Assembly: GCF_900143625.1 (NCBI RefSeq)
Contig: NZ_FRFF01000081.1
Span: 1 to 50,765 of the forward strand
Direction: 5' to 3'
DNA: 50,765 nucleotides
Source: Nocardiopsis sp. JB363
GTDB taxonomy: Bacteria; Actinomycetota; Actinomycetes; Streptosporangiales; Streptosporangiaceae
Made by a program: the position numbers and the translations under genes
Notes under the pieces: generated by a model
What the model was told of the DNA's origin: nothing
Database searches by the model: none
The model's input: the letters and a program-made list of their open reading frames with translations, nothing else
In this document: piece by piece, positions 1 to 7,122 of the stretch
Position numbering within the stretch: the first letter of the stretch is position 1
Layout of the letters: the number at the start of each line of letters is the position of its first letter

Positions 1-4
1 GCCC

Positions 5-116
5 CGCCCAACAACCAGCAGGACCGCCCCCTCAGGCGCCCCACCAACACACCCGAGAGACGCCCAACAACCCCAAGGAACTCGGCCTCAGGCGCCCCCA
101 CACTGAACCAGTAGAT
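5..116. repeat. Imperfect 56-bp tandem duplication
   Basis: Two adjacent copies of a 56-bp unit (5-60 and 61-116). Each begins with CGCCCAACAACC (5-16, 61-72) and carries CCTCAGGCGCCCC at the same offset (30-42, 86-98). The rest has diverged. It is non-coding as far as I can tell and abuts a second, 12-bp-period repeat array. It lies on the 3' side of the chorismate mutase gene. Confidence 0.6.
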
Positions 117-123
117 CCTGCTT

Positions 124-274
124 GCAGCACCCATCGCAGCACCCATCTCGGCGCCGAACCCGGCGCCCCTCCCAGCGCCCCTCCCGGCACCGAACCCGGT
201 ACCGAACCCGGCGCCCCTCCCAGCGCCCCTCCCGGCACCGAACCCGGCAGCGAACCTGGCACCGAACCCGGCGA
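124..274. repeat. 12-bp-period minisatellite with higher-order duplication
   Basis: Positions 155-274 split into ten consecutive 12-mers related to CGAACCCGGCAC. A block of three (CGAACCCGGCGC, CCCTCCCAGCGC, CCCTCCCGGCAC) occurs twice, at 155-190 and 203-238, separated by one CGAACCCGGTAC unit. Just before it, GCAGCACCCATC is repeated twice (124-147). On the minus strand the array could encode PGSV/PGGA-like tetrapeptides, but that frame is not the chorismate mutase frame and has no convincing start, so I treat it as intergenic. Such arrays change copy number by slippage. Confidence 0.8.
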
Positions 275-303
275 GCGCTGCGAGCAAGAAGCGTCATCGT
301 GGT

Positions 304-603
304 TCAGCGGGTCGCCTCCTGCTGGGCGGCGTCGAGTCCGGCGCTGATGACGCTGTCCATGATGGCGGCGAGCCGGTCCGGCCCGAGACGGGGCGCGTGC
401 GCGGCCATGCGCTCGACCAGGAGGCGCTCGCGTTCGGAGTCCCGTCCGGCGAAGTAGCCGACCGGCTTGAGCCGCTGCACCTCGGCGGCGACCAGGGCAC
501 GGCGTTCGAGGAGCTGGGCGAGTTCGGCGTCCAGTACGTCGATCCGGCCGCGCAGGTGGGCGATGTGTTCGTCGGTCTGCGGCGGGATGCGGTGGTCGTG
601 CAC
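304..603 (-). CDS. Chorismate mutase, AroQ class
   Basis: Converts chorismate to prephenate, the branch toward phenylalanine and tyrosine, in the cytosol. The 99-residue all-helical protein has the usual AroQ length. Family active-site residues can be placed by alignment to the E. coli enzyme: Arg in LRGRID (residues 17-22), Lys46 in QRLK, and the GRDSERE segment (53-59), matching the RDxxRE pattern with Arg54, Asp55, Arg58 and Glu59. The start is GTG at 603, preceded on the coding strand by AGGAAGG at good spacing. It is monocistronic here: the upstream neighbour on the same strand ends at 845 behind a terminator. Family assignment is firm; whether it is a secreted or regulated subtype cannot be judged, and no signal peptide is visible. 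Confidence 0.88.
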   Translation of the reverse strand: MHDHRIPPQTDEHIAHLRGRIDVLDAELAQLLERRALVAAEVQRLKPVGYFAGRDSERERLLVERMAAHAPRLGPDRLAAIMDSVISAGLDAAQQEATR

Positions 604-686
604 GGTGGGCCCTTCCTCGGTGTGTACGGGTGCGCGGTGCGGCCGTACGTCCCCGAGGGCGGGGGAAGCGGGGCGTCGGCCGCCCG

Positions 687-723
687 GAAAAGCGAAAGAG
701 CACCGGGCGTTGCCCGAGTGCTC
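687..723 (-). terminator. Rho-independent terminator of the thioesterase gene
   Basis: GAGCACCGGGC (698-708) pairs with GCCCGAGTGCTC (712-723), with one bulged A and a GTT loop. On the minus strand the stem is followed by a T-rich run (TTTCGCTTTT, 697 down to 688). It therefore terminates transcription coming from the thioesterase gene, which stops at 845. Confidence 0.6.
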
Positions 724-844
724 CCTTGCCGACGTTCCCCTGGTTCCGCCTACGTGGAAGCGGCCGACGGGTCCGTCGGCTTACTAAACACGAAATAGCG
801 GTGGGTCATGGGGACGATCGTACCCGCTACCGAAGCCGAGGAGG

Positions 845-1504
845 CTATTCGGGGACCTCGACACGGATCATGAGCGCGGTGCCCTCCGCGGTGATCTTGC
901 CGTGCGCGCGAATCTGTCCGGCGACGTACACCTTGCGGCCCTCGACCCGCTCCACCCACGAGGTGATCTCCAGCGGGGTGAACAGCGGGGTCGGTCTGCG
1001 GTAGTCGATCTCCAGGTTCGCGGTCAGGCCGGGGCTGGTCTCGACGGCGGAGACGCTTCCGACCGCCTGGTCGAGCATGGCGGCGATCCAACCGCCGTGC
1101 ACTAGCCCGGGAGGGCCCTGGTAGATGGTGTTGAGGGTGATCTCGGCGCGCAGGCCCTCATCGGTGCGCATCAGGGCGAGCCGCGGCGCCGCGGGGTTGG
1201 TGTCGCCGGCGACGATGTTGGTGATGGTGCCGATCTCGGTGGTTCCATCGCCGAGCTCGCGGGAGACCATGGTGCCGATCTGACGGCGGGCGACGTTGAG
1301 TCGTTCGGTGAGGCCCTCGACGGTGGCGGCGGTCTCGGCGAGCGTGTCGGTGTCGACCTCGGTGTTGGCGACGGCGTCGATGAGGTCGTGCACGCGGGAG
1401 ACCAGGGAGCGCAGTTCGGCCGGGATCTCGGTGCCCTGGACCAAGGGGAGGCCGTAGGCCCGGGGGTCGGGCGTCTCGATGGCCGGCTGCGTGTTGACCG
1501 TCAT
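845..1504 (-). CDS. PaaI-family thioesterase (hotdog fold)
   Basis: Probable acyl-CoA thioesterase. The C-terminal half (about residues 105-219) is a hotdog domain with the family HGG segment at 136-138 in GLVHGGWIAAMLDQ, followed by the ...LEIDYRRPTPL strand typical of PaaI/4HBT proteins. The N-terminal ~100 residues are an extra helical region (VHDLIDAVAN, TVEGLTERLNVARRQ) seen in long actinobacterial members. Start ATG at 1504 has GAGGAA 4 bases upstream. It stands alone between a GNAT gene and a terminator. A TACT-N4-AGTA dyad in its upstream region suggests control by a dimeric repressor (inference). The acyl substrate is unknown. Confidence 0.8.
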   Translation of the reverse strand: MTVNTQPAIETPDPRAYGLPLVQGTEIPAELRSLVSRVHDLIDAVANTEVDTDTLAETAATVEGLTERLNVARRQIGTMVSRELGDGTTEIGTITNIVAGDTNPAAPRLALMRTDEGLRAEITLNTIYQGPPGLVHGGWIAAMLDQAVGSVSAVETSPGLTANLEIDYRRPTPLFTPLEITSWVERVEGRKVYVAGQIRAHGKITAEGTALMIRVEVPE

Positions 1505-1571
1505 GTGTTCCTCGTCGAAGTTCGTGGGCGTCGGCCCGGGGTCAGGCCTGGCTCAACGTCAAAACCGAATC

Positions 1572-1583
1572 GTACTCGGTAGT
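1572..1583. promoter_or_regulatory. Candidate operator TACT-N4-AGTA upstream of the thioesterase gene
   Basis: TACTCGGTAGTA on the plus strand (TACTACCGAGTA on the coding strand), 68-79 bp upstream of the thioesterase ATG. The outer four bases form a perfect inverted repeat. A nearly identical element, with one extra A, lies in front of the LysR/EamA pair at 7058-7070. The binding protein is unknown. Confidence 0.35.
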
Positions 1584-1655
1584 ATTCCGATTTCCCGTGA
1601 CACGGCGGTGCGCTCCCCGTCACACGCACCGGAGACGGGGACCACCGACGACGGT

Positions 1656-2093
1656 TCAGGACAGCTCGTGCTCCATGTGGCGGTGCGGGATCCCCGCGTC
1701 GAGGAATTCCGGTCCGTGGGCGACATAGCCCAGCCGTTCGTAGAAGCCGAGCGCGTGGGTCTGCGCGTGCAGCTCGACCCTCTTCAGTCCCATCTCCCTT
1801 GCCAGGTCCCCGACCGCGCGCACCAGGGCCGCACCGATCCCCTTGCCGCGCCCCTCCGGCAGAACCGCCATGCGTCCCAGCAGTCCCACGCCCTCACCCT
1901 GGTCCACCAGCCGGACCGTGCCCACCGGCACGTCGCCCTCCTTGGCCAGGAGGAACTCGGCGGTGGTGTCGCGCTCGTCCCACTCCTCGGCGATGGGCAC
2001 CCGCTGTTCGGCGACGAAGACCGCACCCCTGATGACGAAGACGGCCGCACGGTCCCGTTCCCCGCGCGCGCGAAGGATCTGTGGCTTGCTCAT
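1656..2093 (-). CDS. GNAT-family N-acetyltransferase
   Basis: Transfers an acetyl group from acetyl-CoA to an unidentified amine. The 145-residue protein is a single GNAT domain. The acetyl-CoA pyrophosphate-binding loop is visible as RGKGIG (82-87) in VLPEGRGKGIGAALVRAV, preceded by the beta4 strand (LLGRMAVLP). The C-terminal VELHAQTHALGFYERLGYVAHGPEF is the usual end of the fold. The opening 'FVIRGAVFVAEQRVP' and the '...DAGIPHRHMEHEL' ending resemble the ElaA/YjdJ-like subgroup. ATG start at 2093, divergent from the AraC gene at 2156 with about 60 bp between them. Substrate cannot be inferred from context. Confidence 0.85.
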   Translation of the reverse strand: MSKPQILRARGERDRAAVFVIRGAVFVAEQRVPIAEEWDERDTTAEFLLAKEGDVPVGTVRLVDQGEGVGLLGRMAVLPEGRGKGIGAALVRAVGDLAREMGLKRVELHAQTHALGFYERLGYVAHGPEFLDAGIPHRHMEHELS

Positions 2094-2155
2094 GGGCGCA
2101 GACTAACGGAGCCCTCCCCCGCCACCGACCGGCGCCCACGCCCTAACCTGGGGGT

Positions 2156-3028
2156 ATGGGTACGCCGAGCGAGGTCCATCCCACCGTCGAGGATCCGCGC
2201 GTGGAACAAGCGCGGTACTGGCGCTTTTCCGGCCTGCCCGGAACCGAACTGTTGACCGCCCGGTTCGTCACCACGGCCTTCACCCGGCACACCCACCCCA
2301 CGTACACGATCGGGATGATCACCGGCGGGATCGAGGAGTACACCCACCCGCGCGGACGCTCCCGGGTCGGCCCGGGAGGATTGGCCGTGGTCGCCCCCGG
2401 CGAGGTGCACACCGGGCACGCCGGTGTACCCGAGGGGTGGGACTACCGGGTGTTCTACCCCTCCCCCGAGGTGGTCGAGGAGATCGGCCGTGAACTGGGC
2501 ATGCGGGGAACGCCCGGCTTTCGCGAGTCGGGAATCGACGCCCCGGAGGTGTCCCGGGTCCTGGTCGCCGCGCACAGGGCCGCCGAACGCGGGGACCGGT
2601 TGACCTCCTCCGCCCTGGCCCGACAGGGGTTGGCGATGCTGCTGCGTTCGCACGGCCGTGAGCGGGTCCCGGACGCCGCGGAAAGGACCGCGCGCCCCGA
2701 GGTGCTGCGGGCGCGCGACCTGCTGGCGCGGGATCTGACCGCCCCTCCGACCCTGGAGGAGCTGGCCGCCCACGTGGACCTGGGCCCCTTCGCCCTCAAC
2801 CGGGCCTTTCGCGCCCGTTATGGGCTGCCCCCGCACGCGTACCTGAACCAACTGCGGGTGGACCGGGCCCGAGCTCTGCTCCTTGAGGGAAGACGGGTCG
2901 GGGAGGTCGCCACGGAGGTGGGCTTCGCCGACCAGCCCCACCTGACTCGACACTTCCGCCGCCATCTGGGGGTGCCGCCCGGCGCCTACCGGCGCGACCT
3001 GGGTGACCGTCCCCCGCGGGGCGGGTGA
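2156..3028 (+). CDS. AraC-family transcriptional regulator (AraC ligand-binding/cupin plus HTH)
   Basis: DNA-binding regulator, probably of the azlCD genes that follow. The N-terminal ~170 residues have the AraC-like cupin pattern (FVTTAFTRHTHPTYTIG, then GGLAVVAPGEVHTGHAG). The C-terminal ~100 residues hold two helix-turn-helix units: LEELAAHVDLGPFALNRAFRARYG and GEVATEVGFADQPHLTRHFRRHLGVPPGAYRR, the AraC signature. ATG at 2156 lies only a few bases after a TAACCT -10-like element, so the transcript may be nearly leaderless. Its TGA overlaps the GTG start of azlC by four bases, which argues for co-transcription and a local regulatory role (inference). Confidence 0.88.
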   Translation: MGTPSEVHPTVEDPRVEQARYWRFSGLPGTELLTARFVTTAFTRHTHPTYTIGMITGGIEEYTHPRGRSRVGPGGLAVVAPGEVHTGHAGVPEGWDYRVFYPSPEVVEEIGRELGMRGTPGFRESGIDAPEVSRVLVAAHRAAERGDRLTSSALARQGLAMLLRSHGRERVPDAAERTARPEVLRARDLLARDLTAPPTLEELAAHVDLGPFALNRAFRARYGLPPHAYLNQLRVDRARALLLEGRRVGEVATEVGFADQPHLTRHFRRHLGVPPGAYRRDLGDRPPRGG

Positions 3029-3837
3029 CGGACCTCACCAGGAGGGCGCAAGAACGTTCAAGACCGATGACGCGAACCCGTCTAACGTGGGCGAACGTGA
3101 GTATCCTGTCGCAGCTGCGCTCCCCGGCCGTCCGGGACAGCCTGGGCATCGGCGTCGCCGTGGGCGCCGCCGGCCTGGCCTTCGGTACGGCCGCGGTGGC
3201 CGCGGGGCTGTCCCCCGCCCAGTCCGTGTTCCTCAGCCTGTTCATGTTCACCGGCGCCTCCCAGTTCGCCCTGGTGGGGGTGATCGCCGGCGGTGGGAAC
3301 CTGGCCGCCGGCGCGCTCGGCGCGCTCCTCCTGGGCGCCCGTAACACCCTGTACGGGTTGCGGTTGACCGAAGTGCTGGGGTGGCGGGGCGCCAAGCGGG
3401 CGCTGGCCGCCCACGGGGTGATCGACGAGACCACCGCGGTGACCCTTGCCCAGCCGGACCGGGAGTCGGCTCGGATCGCCTTCGTGACGACCTACGCGGT
3501 GCTGGGATCGTTCTGGGTCGCCTTCACCCTGTTGGGCGCCCTGGCCACCGAGCGGGTGAGCGACATCGACGCGTTCGGGCTGGACGCGGTGGGTCCGGCG
3601 ATCTTCCTGGGGCTGTTGTGGCCCCGCTTGCGTGACGAGGGTGGACGCACTCGGCTGATCGCCCTGTTGGGCGCGGGCGTGGCGCTGGCCACCACCCCGA
3701 TCCTGCCGCCCGGGGTACCGGTGCTGCTGGCCGCCTCTGCCGGGCTGATCGCACTGTTCGGTCCGGAGCCGCGGGTTCCCGGTCCGGTCGACGGGAACGG
3801 CCCCGTGTCGGGCCGGAACGAGGAGGTGGGGTCATGA
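3025..3837 (+). CDS. azlC: AzlC-family branched-chain amino acid exporter subunit
   Basis: Large subunit of the AzlCD amino-acid export pair (LIV-E family) in the plasma membrane. Several hydrophobic segments are visible (GIGVAVGAAGLAFGTAAVAAG, FLSLFMFTGASQFALVGVIA, the LGALLLGARNTLYGL region, and C-terminal helices), with the family hallmarks FTGASQFA and GARNxLYGL. The GTG at 3025 overlaps the AraC stop by four bases (GTGA). An ATG at 3067 is also in frame and would give a more typical N-terminus; an AGGAGG lies between them at about 3040, poorly spaced for either. The true start is unsettled. It overlaps azlD by four bases. Substrate (branched-chain amino acids or analogues) comes from the family, not from this sequence. 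Confidence 0.85.
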   Translation: MTDLTRRAQERSRPMTRTRLTWANVSILSQLRSPAVRDSLGIGVAVGAAGLAFGTAAVAAGLSPAQSVFLSLFMFTGASQFALVGVIAGGGNLAAGALGALLLGARNTLYGLRLTEVLGWRGAKRALAAHGVIDETTAVTLAQPDRESARIAFVTTYAVLGSFWVAFTLLGALATERVSDIDAFGLDAVGPAIFLGLLWPRLRDEGGRTRLIALLGAGVALATTPILPPGVPVLLAASAGLIALFGPEPRVPGPVDGNGPVSGRNEEVGS

Positions 3838-4148
3838 CCCTGTGGATCGCGTTGATCGCCACCGCCGCGGGTTGTTACCTGCTCAAGTACGCGGGCATGG
3901 CCGCGCCCCGACGGCTCCTGGACAACCCCTGGCTTCGACGGTTCGCCATCGCCGTTCCGGTGGCGCTGTTGGCCGCGCTCATCGCGGTGGAGGCGCTGCG
4001 CGGTGAGGGCCAGGCCCTGGCCTGGGACACCGCCCGCATGGCGGGGGTGGGCGCTGCGGTGCTGGCTCTGGTGCTGCGGGCGCCCTTCCTGGTCGTGGTG
4101 GTCGCCGCAGCCGCCACCACGGCCGCCCTGCGGGCCCTGGGGTTGTGA
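3834..4148 (+). CDS. azlD: AzlD-family small subunit of branched-chain amino acid exporter
   Basis: A 104-residue membrane protein with about four hydrophobic stretches (LWIALIATAAGCYLLKYAG, FAIAVPVALLAALIAVEAL, GVGAAVLALVLRAPFLVVVVAAAATTAALRAL), the normal size and layout of AzlD. It starts at ATG 3834, overlapping the azlC stop (ATGA), as is usual for this obligate pair. The LLxNPWLRRF segment between the first two helices is family-typical. A 157-bp gap separates it from the ThDP enzyme downstream, so the latter may be read through or have its own promoter. Confidence 0.85.
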   Translation: MTLWIALIATAAGCYLLKYAGMAAPRRLLDNPWLRRFAIAVPVALLAALIAVEALRGEGQALAWDTARMAGVGAAVLALVLRAPFLVVVVAAAATTAALRALGL

Positions 4149-4305
4149 GCGTCGGGCCGGTCAACGGATTCGAGAGGGCTTGGGGGGAGTTGTCCACAGG
4201 CCACGAAGCGCACCCTTGACCGGCCATGGGCCGCCTGCGAGAGTCGGCCGCATGCACCTGGGGCACACCCTGGCCCCGGGTGCGCCTTGAGAGGACCTTG
4301 CGACG

Positions 4306-6006
4306 ATGGAAGGACCCGCCTCCATGGCCCCTGCCGCACAACGGCCCCGACCCCCCACCGACACCGCCGCGCACGCGGCCGTGGAAGTCCTGGCCACAGC
4401 CGGGATCAGACGCTGCTACACCGTCCCCGGGGAGAGCTTCCTCGAACTGGCCGACGCCATCGACCACCACCCGGAGATGACGTTGGTCTCCACCCGGCAC
4501 GAGGGCGGCGCCGCCTTCATGGCGGAGGCCGACGCCAAACTCACCGGAGTCCCGGCGGTCGCCGCCGCCACCCGCGGCCCGGGCGCGGCCAACCTGGCGG
4601 TGGGCGTGCACACCGCGATGCAGGACTCTACCCCGATGATCGTGTTCCTCGGCCAGGCCGAGACCGAACGGCTGGGGCGAGAGGCCTTCCAGGAGGTGGA
4701 CCTGACCGCCTTCTACGCACCGATCACGAAGTGGTCCACCACCGTGCACCGGGCCGACCGGTTGCCGGAGATCACCGCGCGGGCGATCCGGATCGCCACC
4801 ACCGGACGCCCGGGCCCGGTCGCGATCGCGGTACCGGGAGACCTGTTCGGACAGCGGCTGGGAGAGCGCCCGGTACCGGAGCCGTTCACGGTGCCTCGAC
4901 CACCGCTGGACACGGCCGACCGGGACCGGTTGGCGTCCTGGCTGACCCGGGCGGTACGGCCGGTGATCATCGCCGGAGGCGGCGCGCGCGCCTCGCGCGA
5001 GGATCTGGTGCGGGTGGCCGAACGCTACGGCGCGGGGGTGTACGCGGCCTGGCGACGTCAGGACGTGTTCCCCAACGACCATCCCCTGTACCTGGGCCAC
5101 CTGGGGCTGGGGGCTCCCAGCGCGGTCCTGGGCGCGCTGGCCGACGCCGACGCGGTCCTGGTGGTCGGATGTCGGATGAGCGAGACCACCACGCAGGGGT
5201 ATCTGCTGCCGGAGTCCGACGGGCGGACGCGAGTGGCGCAGATCGACGTCGACCCCGAACAAGTGGGCGCGACCTGCCCGGTGTGGCTGGGCGCCGTGGC
5301 CGATGCCGGCAAGGCCCTGTCCACCCTGGCCGACGCACCGGGGCAGGTGCCCTACCGGGATTGGAGCGCGGCCCGGCGGTTGTGGGTGGAGAGCACCACC
5401 CCGCCCCGGGAGGTCGCCGAGCACCAGGGGGACCGCATGCACCCGTGGTCGGTGGTGGCCGGGATGCGCCAGGCGCTGCCCGAGGACACCCTCCTCACCA
5501 ACGACGCGGGCAACTTCGCGTCGTTCCTGCACCGCGGCTGGTGGTTCCGGCATCCACGGACCCAGCTCGCCCCCACCAGCGGGGCCATGGGCTACGCCGT
5601 CCCGGCGGCGGTGGCGGCCAAGATCGCCGCCCCCGAGCGCACCGTGGTGGCGGTGGCCGGTGACGGTGGGGCACTGATGACCGGACAGGAGCTGGAGACC
5701 GCGGTGCGCATGCGCGCCGCCGTGACCGTGGTGGTGTTCCAGAACGGCCTGTACGGCACGATCGCGATGCACCAGGCACGTGAGCTGGGTCGGCTCGCGG
5801 GGACGGAGATCAGCGGACCCCTGGACCTGGCCGGGTACGCCCGTTCCCTGGGCGCGCGGGGGGCCACCGTGCACACCAGGGAGGAGTTGGAGAAGGCCCT
5901 GGCCGAGGCGATCACCGCCGATGCGCCGACCTTGGTGGACGTGCGCACCGACCCGGAGGTGATCAGCCCGACCACCACCATGTCGGACCTGCTCGGACCG
6001 GGCTGA
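4306..6006 (+). CDS. Thiamine-diphosphate-dependent enzyme, acetolactate-synthase-like
   Basis: Three-domain ThDP enzyme of the acetolactate synthase superfamily, 566 residues. The activating glutamate is Glu43 in the VPGESFLEL loop. The central Rossmann-like domain contains RPVIIAGGGARAS and later VLVVGCRMSETTT. The C-terminal domain has the GDG...N ThDP/Mg motif (GDGGALMTGQ ... QNGLYG). Two starts are possible: ATG 4306 (GAGAGGA upstream) and ATG 4324 (GAAGGA 8 bases upstream). No IlvN regulatory subunit is nearby, so this is probably not the biosynthetic ilvB. Catabolic or decarboxylating relatives (sulfoacetaldehyde acetyltransferase-, benzoylformate decarboxylase-like) remain possible. 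Lying just after azlCD, it might connect to 2-keto-acid or branched-chain metabolism; that is inference. Confidence 0.82.
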   Translation: MEGPASMAPAAQRPRPPTDTAAHAAVEVLATAGIRRCYTVPGESFLELADAIDHHPEMTLVSTRHEGGAAFMAEADAKLTGVPAVAAATRGPGAANLAVGVHTAMQDSTPMIVFLGQAETERLGREAFQEVDLTAFYAPITKWSTTVHRADRLPEITARAIRIATTGRPGPVAIAVPGDLFGQRLGERPVPEPFTVPRPPLDTADRDRLASWLTRAVRPVIIAGGGARASREDLVRVAERYGAGVYAAWRRQDVFPNDHPLYLGHLGLGAPSAVLGALADADAVLVVGCRMSETTTQGYLLPESDGRTRVAQIDVDPEQVGATCPVWLGAVADAGKALSTLADAPGQVPYRDWSAARRLWVESTTPPREVAEHQGDRMHPWSVVAGMRQALPEDTLLTNDAGNFASFLHRGWWFRHPRTQLAPTSGAMGYAVPAAVAAKIAAPERTVVAVAGDGGALMTGQELETAVRMRAAVTVVVFQNGLYGTIAMHQARELGRLAGTEISGPLDLAGYARSLGARGATVHTREELEKALAEAITADAPTLVDVRTDPEVISPTTTMSDLLGPG

Positions 6007-6038
6007 TCGGGCCCGCGCCGACGGTGACGCTCGTGTGT

Positions 6039-6077
6039 CGAGCGGTGGGCCGGTCACCCTTCCCGGTCCACCGCTCG
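6039..6077. terminator. Bidirectional hairpin between the ThDP enzyme and LysR genes
   Basis: CGAGCGGTGGGCCGG (6039-6053) pairs with CCGGTCCACCGCTCG (6063-6077) over 15 bp with one G-U pair and a 9-nt loop. It lies between two convergent genes. There is no strong T-tract on either side. Confidence 0.55.
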
Positions 6078-6143
6078 ATCGATCTCCATCGCCCCCGCAC
6101 GACAGGGCCGCGGCCCACCGGGCGTCACTTCCGGCAGTGGCCG

Positions 6144-7049
6144 TCAGGGCGTGTGGTGGGCGGTGGCCTCGCGTAGGGCACGGACGACGGCGCGGATGGC
6201 CGGGCGGCGGGAGGCGTCGGTGCGCCAGAAGACGTAGACCTGGCGGACCATCGCGGGTTGGACGGGGACGACCCGCACCCCTTCGGGCAGGGGGCCGCGG
6301 CCGAGACGGGGCATGACGGCGGCCCCGATCCCGGCGGCGATGAGCGCCAGTTTGGTCTGGTGTTCCTCCACGTTGTGCACCACGTTCGGTTCCCCACCGC
6401 GTTGTCGGATGATGTCGTGCAGCCAGTCGTCGCAGATGGAACCGCGTCCCCAACTGATCCATGGCAGGTCGAGGATCTCGTCCAGTTCCAGCAGTTCGCG
6501 GTGGGCCAGCGGGTGGTCTGCGGGCAGGGCGATGTCGCCGATGTCGTCCATGAGCGGGGCACGGGTCATCCCCTCGGGCAGGCGCAGGGGGCGACCGATC
6601 CAGTCCACGACCATGGCCATGTCCGCCTCACCGCGGACCATGGTGGGCACGCTCTCGTGGGGTTCCTCCTCGTACAGCTCCACGCGCAGCCCGGGGTGGG
6701 CGTCGCGCAGGGCGGGCAGCGCTCGGGGCAAGAGCCCGCGGACGGCGGTGGGGGTGGCGGACAGGCGCAGGTGTCCGGTGACGTCGTCGCGATGGGCCTC
6801 CAGGTCCGCTTCGGCCCGGTGGACCAGGGACAGGATGCGGGAGGTGTGGTCGACGAGGAGTTCGGCGGCGTCGGTCAGCCGCACACCACGTCCGTTGCGT
6901 TCCACCAGGCGCTGACCCACCTCGCGTTCGAGCTTGGTGAGCTGTTGGGAGACGGCGGAGTTGGTGACGTGGAGGGCCTGGGAGGCGGCACTGAGGGATC
7001 CGTGTACGGCGATGGCGTGGAGGACGCGAAGCCGGTCGACACTGAGCAT
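6144..7049 (-). CDS. LysR-family transcriptional regulator
   Basis: Probable regulator of the divergent EamA-type exporter at 7123. The 301-residue protein has the LysR winged HTH at residues 1-60 (DRLRVLHAIAVHGSLSAASQALHVTNSAVSQQLTKLEREVGQRLVER) and a two-lobed effector domain from about 90 to 295 (GHLRLSATPTAVRGLLPRAL ... PGLRVELYE). ATG start at 7049. The 73-bp spacer to the exporter contains a TACT-N5-AGTA dyad that fits the T-N11-A LysR box exactly, eight bases before its own start codon. This suggests autorepression and control of the exporter. The effector is unknown. Confidence 0.88.
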   Translation of the reverse strand: MLSVDRLRVLHAIAVHGSLSAASQALHVTNSAVSQQLTKLEREVGQRLVERNGRGVRLTDAAELLVDHTSRILSLVHRAEADLEAHRDDVTGHLRLSATPTAVRGLLPRALPALRDAHPGLRVELYEEEPHESVPTMVRGEADMAMVVDWIGRPLRLPEGMTRAPLMDDIGDIALPADHPLAHRELLELDEILDLPWISWGRGSICDDWLHDIIRQRGGEPNVVHNVEEHQTKLALIAAGIGAAVMPRLGRGPLPEGVRVVPVQPAMVRQVYVFWRTDASRRPAIRAVVRALREATAHHTP

Positions 7050-7057
7050 GTAAGAAA

Positions 7058-7070
7058 TACTAACCGAGTA
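7058..7070. promoter_or_regulatory. LysR-type operator (T-N11-A dyad)
   Basis: TACTAACCGAGTA: the inverted repeat TACT/AGTA with a 5-nt centre satisfies the T-N11-A LysR-box rule. The flanks extend the symmetry (AAATACT ... AGTACTT, 6 of 7). It sits between divergently transcribed lysR (start 7049) and the EamA exporter gene (start 7123), the canonical place. Confidence 0.55.
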
Positions 7071-7122
7071 CTTTAGAAGAATGAAGTAGACCTAATGGCC
7101 TTGGTGGGGATAGAACCGTCTC

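Noticed and set aside
155..274. CRISPR array
   Set aside because: The repeats are contiguous 12-mers without unique spacers; it is a minisatellite.
32..703. 223-residue minus-strand frame covering the repeats and the chorismate mutase region
   Set aside because: Overlaps the chorismate mutase in another frame, is Arg/Pro/Gly low-complexity, and has no good start; kept only as a note under the repeat finding.
763..780. Hairpin GCCGACGG/CCGTCGGC as a tRNA or riboswitch element
   Set aside because: Only an isolated 8-bp palindrome with a 2-nt loop; no cloverleaf or conserved motif around it.
3979..6462. 827-residue open frame on the minus strand opposite the ThDP enzyme gene
   Set aside because: Antisense shadow of a high-GC gene: composition is Gly/Arg/His-rich with no domain, and the plus-strand product has clear ThDP motifs.
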